A DNA stretch of 64,000 bases from Sophora flavescens (taxonomy: Eukaryota; Streptophyta; Magnoliopsida; Fabales; Fabaceae), in contig CM061069.1 of the NCBI GenBank assembly GCA_030762895.1, positions 4,399,178-4,463,177 of the forward strand, in the 5' to 3' direction. Shown piece after piece: positions 59,588 to 64,000 of this stretch. Under the pieces are notes generated by a model, which was given only the letters and a program-made list of their open reading frames with translations, was not told the origin of the DNA and searched no databases. Each line of letters opens with the position of its first letter. Position 1 is the first letter of the stretch. Position numbers and translations under genes: made by a program.

Positions 59588-59776
59588 TTGAATAATGGAT
59601 GGCAAAAGGAATCCAAACATTTCGTGACCGTTAATGCTTTGTCGAAGCTCCAAGGGAGGCAGTGGCTCACTTAGACTCCTTCGCTTCATGATTTCATGTT
59701 TTAGTCTCTCAAGAACTGTTTCCCATCACTTATCTGTGAAATTAATTGTGATGGTCTCACTTGGATGTTCTTCCAT
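59588..59776 (-). pseudogene. JmjC demethylase FYR-C exon fragment (right arm)
   Basis: 189 bp, the same length as in the left arm. A TGA replaces the Cys codon of CWE (K*WETVLERL), and the last codon CAG is CAA. Reads LPPLELRQSINGHEMFGFLL. Clearly non-coding now. Confidence 0.62.
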
Positions 59777-60680
59777 GGTAACCTGAAATATATTTTACTG
59801 AATGAGATACAAATATACTTCTTATCCATGCAAATAAATATAAATTTCAAACCATGAACTTAAAAAATTTAAACAATTAATCAATATTCTCTAGTAACAT
59901 CGTTGAGTTTACTCAACCCAAAATGAAATTATCACTTTGTTTCATTTATATCTTTTCGGATTACCATATTCTATAAATTCAGACAACTATACCACAACAT
60001 AAACTTTCGATTCAATGAAAAATTAGCAACCACTAAGCACTCCTGAAAACCTACAATAAAAAATCAAAAGAAGCATAGAAAAAGACAACAAAGCGGTTAT
60101 CCAAACAATACATAATGAAACATGTATAACTTACACGATTTAAAATGAATGTAGGACTATTCAGAGAAAAGTAGAGCAAAATAAAGAAATCTTCCTAGGA
60201 CCCAAAAAAATGAATAAAAGTATAAAGAACAAAATAGAGACAATGAAAATATAATATCTCAACTCCCTAATATATGTGCAAGCTAGAAAAAGAACACCCC
60301 TCCTCTCGTTAGTATAGGACCTACTTGTCCATCAATGAAAAACATATCAGTGTTGAAATTTTAGTAGAATCTCTTATAACATGTCATAGTCTTACTTGTA
60401 GTGGTCGATTCTCTTTTAGTTTTTTATATGGCAAAGATCCATACTTACTGCACTTTGGATGAAGCAGGTTTTATCAATGAGTAGAATAAATGAAAGCTGC
60501 CTTTTGAAGTTTTTTTCTAAAGTAAATGAAAATCTTACTTTAATAAAATATAGGAATAGTGTGGTATGTTCTACAATAATAAAAGTATCCTTAAAAATAA
60601 AAGTAACAAAGTGTTGGATTTTGTTACATATTTGGGAGTAATAAGCAATCTTTGGATTGGGAAGAAAGAAGACAACGAGC

Positions 60681-61380
60681 ATTGAGTAATTGAAATAATT
60701 GTTCAAGGTTTTGCAGGGTTTAATATGTGATTGCAAGCTTACCTTTTTATGTCTTTGAGTGGGTATCCCACAGACATAGCTTTGAGACAAACCCTCGGTA
60801 GGGACTGTTAGGTAAAATAATCAAAAAGTGACGACTCTGGCATTCGAACCCCTAATATTGTAGGTAGAACTCACATAGAGATGTCGTACACTTCCACTAT
60901 GACTAACCACTTCAAGTACATAGAAGATCACCTTTAATTTGCTAAGATAATGGACAATTAGTGGGAAAAAAAGTTAGGTTTATAAAATTTCACATAAACT
61001 TATGCAAAAGATATTAATGTAAATTACTGACATTTAAATACAAAAATAACTTTTTTTATATTAATATACATGAATCTAACACAAGTTTTAGATTTCTTCT
61101 TCGGCGGACTTTATTGATTTATAAAACTCTAGTTTTCCAATTACAGTTGCCTATAAGAGAAGCAAAGATGAATTGATTTTGATATACAAGAAAGGAAAAA
61201 AATATTATAGCGACATAAAAAATAAGCAAACACAAAATGCACAAAAATGAAAAACTTGAATACATTTGTAAAAATTGGAATTGGAAAAAAAAAAGAATAG
61301 AATACCATGAAATAAATCACTAAAAGTAGCAGATATGCAAGATGCACTGTACATACCATACCCCCAAATCCTAATTCAAA
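60681..61380. other. Flank between inverted repeat and exon-like segment
   Basis: AT-rich, no convincing coding frame. It contains the SINE/tRNA-like box pair at 60838-60908. On the minus strand this would be intron or leader between the 61438 donor and the right arm. Confidence 0.4.
60838..60908 (-). repeat. tRNA-like pol III box pair (SINE-like remnant)
   Basis: On the minus strand GGTTAGTCATAGTGG (A-box-like) is followed about 45 nt later by GGGGTTCGAATGCC (B-box-like). This is the internal promoter arrangement of tRNA-derived SINEs. No cloverleaf folds well enough to call a tRNA and no target duplication was identified. Confidence 0.3.
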
Positions 61381-61437
61381 GCTTTAGATCCGTATAAAAC
61401 GAAGGGACTGAAAAATGATGAAAAAGGCATCACTCAC

Positions 61438-61720
61438 CTTTATTGAGTGGCATCTTGATACCACCATCCCAAATCAAAAGATATGGCTTAGAAAAGGTGT
61501 CTATCCGAGCTCGCTATTCGAAGGTATGTCATTAACAAAATAGATTCTCTCTTGATGTGTTGCCTCTGCAGCAAGAAAAATAAGGATGGGTGGAGAGAGA
61601 ATATGGAGAAAAATGGGAAATTAAAGGATAAATGGAGAGAAAAAATTAGAGAGATGAAGAGGGTGGACAATGGAGAGTGGATGGACAGAGGGTATACCTG
61701 GAGAGAATTCAAACTTGTGT
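61438..61720 (-). other. Exon-like segment with CT-rich leader
   Basis: Minus strand: a pyrimidine-rich leader (about 61700-61560), an acceptor-like CTTGCTGCAG (about 61568), then a stretch that can read ARIDTFSKPYLLIWDGG and ends in the strong donor AAAG|GTGAGT at 61438/61437. Upstream ATGs give only short frames. I do not recognise the product. It could be the first exon of the transcript that feeds the inverted repeat, or another captured fragment. Confidence 0.35.
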
Positions 61721-61744
61721 GTTGAATCAGAGTTTCCCCACCAC

Positions 61745-61756
61745 AATTTATATATA
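61745..61756 (-). promoter_or_regulatory. Candidate TATA box facing the inverted repeat
   Basis: The minus strand reads TATATATAAATT, followed about 30 nt later by TTCAACACACAAG and then a CT-rich leader, a plausible plant pol II promoter order. The surrounding DNA is AT-rich, so chance is possible. Confidence 0.35.
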
Positions 61757-61884
61757 CTGAAAAGTACAATTAAGGGTAAATTGGTCCTTAAAAAACACCG
61801 AGGTATTTGGTTAGTGGAAATTGGAAAATGTGAATTTGGACCTAAAAAATTTCAAATGTCGGACAAATTAGTTTTTAAAAATAA

Positions 61885-63365
61885 TGTTTAAGGATATTTT
61901 AATCCCTATATAGACTATTTTGACTTAAATTTAATATTTTTTATAATAAAATTGATATTTTTCATTTTTAAGGGACCAAGTGTATCTTCGAAATTTTTTC
62001 AGACGCCAATTTGAACATTTACTTTAAAAAATAATTTGTATAATTAAGATACGAACATTTTGACCTATTAATTTTTCTTAATATTTATCATACTCGCATT
62101 AATTATATTATCAAATAATAATATTATATAATAAAAAAGATTTTGAATGTAATTAATATCATTGTCAAATTTTTTAATAATTCACTAATTACATGGTCAA
62201 CCAATCATTAAAAGTGTTTTACTCTTATTAACTTTAAAAGTCATACATAAGATGATCTGTGAATGATTAACAGTATAAATTTTTTTATTCTAACAATGTA
62301 TCAAAATTAAACTCTTAAATAAAACTTTAAAAACAAAAAAAAATAGTAAAAGATAAATAGATTATTTTTTTTACCAAAACCTAGTACAAATTATTAATCT
62401 AATTTAGTTGAATGCTGAGGATAGCCATTTAAGAGAATGGGTGTGCATTTTGAGGATATTTTAGTCCCTATAAAGAAAATTTTGAGTGACATTTGAGATT
62501 TTTGAGAATCAAAATGATATTTTTCATTTTTAAGGGACCATTTGTGTCTTTGATTTTTTTTAGACACCAATTTGAACATTTATTTAAAAAATAATTTGTA
62601 TAATTAAGATACGAACTTTTGACTTGTTAATTTTCTTAATATTTATCATATTGACATTAATTATATTATAAAATAATAATATTATATCATTAAAAATATT
62701 TTATATTTAATTAATATCATTGTTAAATTTCTTAATAATTCATTAATTACATGGTTAACCAATCATTAAAAGTATCTTACTCTTATTATAACTTTAAAAG
62801 TCATACATAAGATGTTTCTGAATGATTAATAGTATAAAAAACTTTACACTAACAACGTATCAAAATGAAACTCTTGTACTCTCTCTAATAATATTCTTTT
62901 GCATATCAAAAAAAAAAAAATGAAACTCTTAAAAAAACTTTAAAAAAAAGAAAGTAAAATATAAATAGTATAATCGTTTACCAAAACCTAGTACGGTTTA
63001 TTAATCTAATTTAAATGAACAAGCTTAAGTTATATGTACACATATTAAGGATAGCCATTTAAGAGAATGGGAGTGCATTTTGAGGATATTTTAGTCACTA
63101 TAAAGACAATTTTGACTGACATTTAAAATTTTTGATAATCAAAATCATATTTTTCATTTTTAAAGGACTAAATGTGTCTTCGAATTTTTTTTTCAGACAC
63201 CTATTTGAACATTTACTTTAAAAAATAATTTGTATAATTAAGATAAAAGCTTTTGACCTATTAATTTTCTTAATATTTATCATACTCGCATTAATTATAA
63301 TATCAAGTAATAATATTGTATCATTAACAAGATTTTGAATGTAATTAATATCATTGTTAATACAC
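61885..63365. repeat. AT-rich tandem repeat, about 560-630 bp units
   Basis: AGGATATTTTAGTCCCTATA-type starts occur at about 61891, 62452 and 63080, each followed by ATTTTTCATTTTTAAGGGAC, AAAATAATTTGTATAATTAAG and ATTAATTATATTAT. Two complete units and a partial third. No gene in it. Confidence 0.8.
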
Positions 63366-64000
63366 TTCCATTATATTATTTTCTAAGTTAACCTATGTCA
63401 ATTAATTTCAACCATGGTTCATTCTTAAGAAATTAAACAAAACAATTTCCTCTCACTCACTCCCTCGTTTACACGGCTCAGACACACCACTCCCACACTT
63501 AGACAAATTTCCTTTTCTTTCTATTTCACATTCTAAATCATTTCTTCACAAAACACAAAGAACTTCATAGTGTTCTTGCTATGTTTTTCATCTCTTTTCA
63601 AGTTCTTCATCAAACTTCTTCATTTCAAGGTGAGGATCCTATTCCTCATCTTCTTAGCTTCATTAATCATCCATCAAACTTCCATTTTCATCAAGTTTTC
63701 ATAAATTCTAATTCCTAGATCAAGATTTTCAAATAATTCTAGAAAATCATAAAAAAATCATTTTAATGTGAGATCAATTTCTATGAACTCTATATGACTT
63801 CTACTTTGATTATCTAAGAGCATGGAAGCAAAATAATTTTCCTTCCTATTTTTCTCTACATGACCGAAACTATGTATGTTTAGGCAAATGAAGTTTTGTT
63901 CAATTTTTAAAAGATGACACTTGATCTTACCTCTCTAATACCTCCAATTGTTATATCTAGAAGTTTGAAATCAAAAGAAACTCCTAGCCCTATTTTACTA
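63366..64000 (+). repeat. Gypsy LTR piece paralogous to G3 LTR, with empty site
   Basis: From ATTATATTATTTTCTAAGTT onward it matches 30115-30668 and then, across AAAAGATGACACTTGATC, continues to match 34512-34580. The solo LTR of 30669-34506 is not present here. It runs off the window end; its left start is abrupt, inside the LTR. Confidence 0.9.

Larger units (their letters stand above)
58430..60680 (-). repeat. Right arm of gene-fragment inverted repeat
   Basis: Reverse complement of the left arm without the CACTA insertion. It ends at about 60680, where GAAGAAAGAAGACAACGAG stops matching. It contains the same three exon fragments on the minus strand with a few stops. Arms differ by scattered substitutions and small indels. 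Confidence 0.9.

Noticed and set aside
60838..60908. A tRNA gene
   Set aside because: The A/B box spacing and sequence do not allow a full cloverleaf.
61488..61769. 93-codon minus-strand ORF
   Set aside because: Low-complexity Ser/Phe/Leu text from a CT-rich leader; it starts upstream of the candidate transcription start.

Overview
The window is a gene-poor, transposon-dominated stretch of a large plant nuclear genome. A legume is likely. The inference rests on the element repertoire: SIRE/Maximus-type Ty1/copia elements with an extra env-like ORF, Ty3/gypsy elements with 3-4 kb LTRs starting TGTAACA, an Athila-type gypsy element with a tRNA-Asp primer site, a CACTA element, a LINE fragment, and a satellite-like array joined to a retroelement ORF. 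I found no intact cellular protein-coding gene, rRNA gene or tRNA gene.

Layout. 1-12389: minus-strand copia element 1 (LTR, env-like ORF remains, RT/RNase H, protease stub, gag, LTR), interrupted by a 3.95 kb solo gypsy LTR at 2919-6868. 12390-20141: tandem array of 240-bp units, 32 complete units plus a partial one. 20142-26382: minus-strand copia element 2 (env-like start, decayed pol and gag, tRNA-iMet PBS, 5' LTR). 26383-36408: plus-strand gypsy element G3 carrying only gag and a protease stub; its 3' LTR is split by a 3.84 kb solo LTR at 30669-34506. 36409-39006 plus 45982-46275: LTR of gypsy element G4, split by a minus-strand gag-pro-only Athila-like element (39012-45981). 46276-54540: G4 primer site and nine tandem 916-bp copies of a gag segment. 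54541-54890: LINE RT fragment. 54905-60680: a 2.2 kb-armed inverted repeat holding exon fragments of two plant genes, a JmjC demethylase FYR-C region and an auxin response factor B3 exon; one arm carries a 1.37 kb CACTA insertion. 60680-61760: flank with a SINE-like box pair, a TATA box and an exon-like segment reading toward the inverted repeat. 61885-63365: AT-rich tandem repeats. 63366-64000: another gypsy LTR piece.

Reading the breaks gives a nest about five levels deep: G4 LTR, then G3, then copia 2 with its array, then copia 1, then a solo LTR. Three insertions can be dated relative to their hosts. Both solo LTRs have perfect 5-bp target duplications. The CACTA element and the second solo LTR each have an unoccupied paralogous site inside the same window.

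The most interesting items are the inverted-repeat chimera of two regulatory gene fragments with a possible promoter facing it (a candidate hairpin/siRNA locus), the nine-copy gag array, the 240-bp array with higher-order structure, and a 27-30 codon small ORF inside the gypsy LTRs whose differences are biased to synonymous sites.
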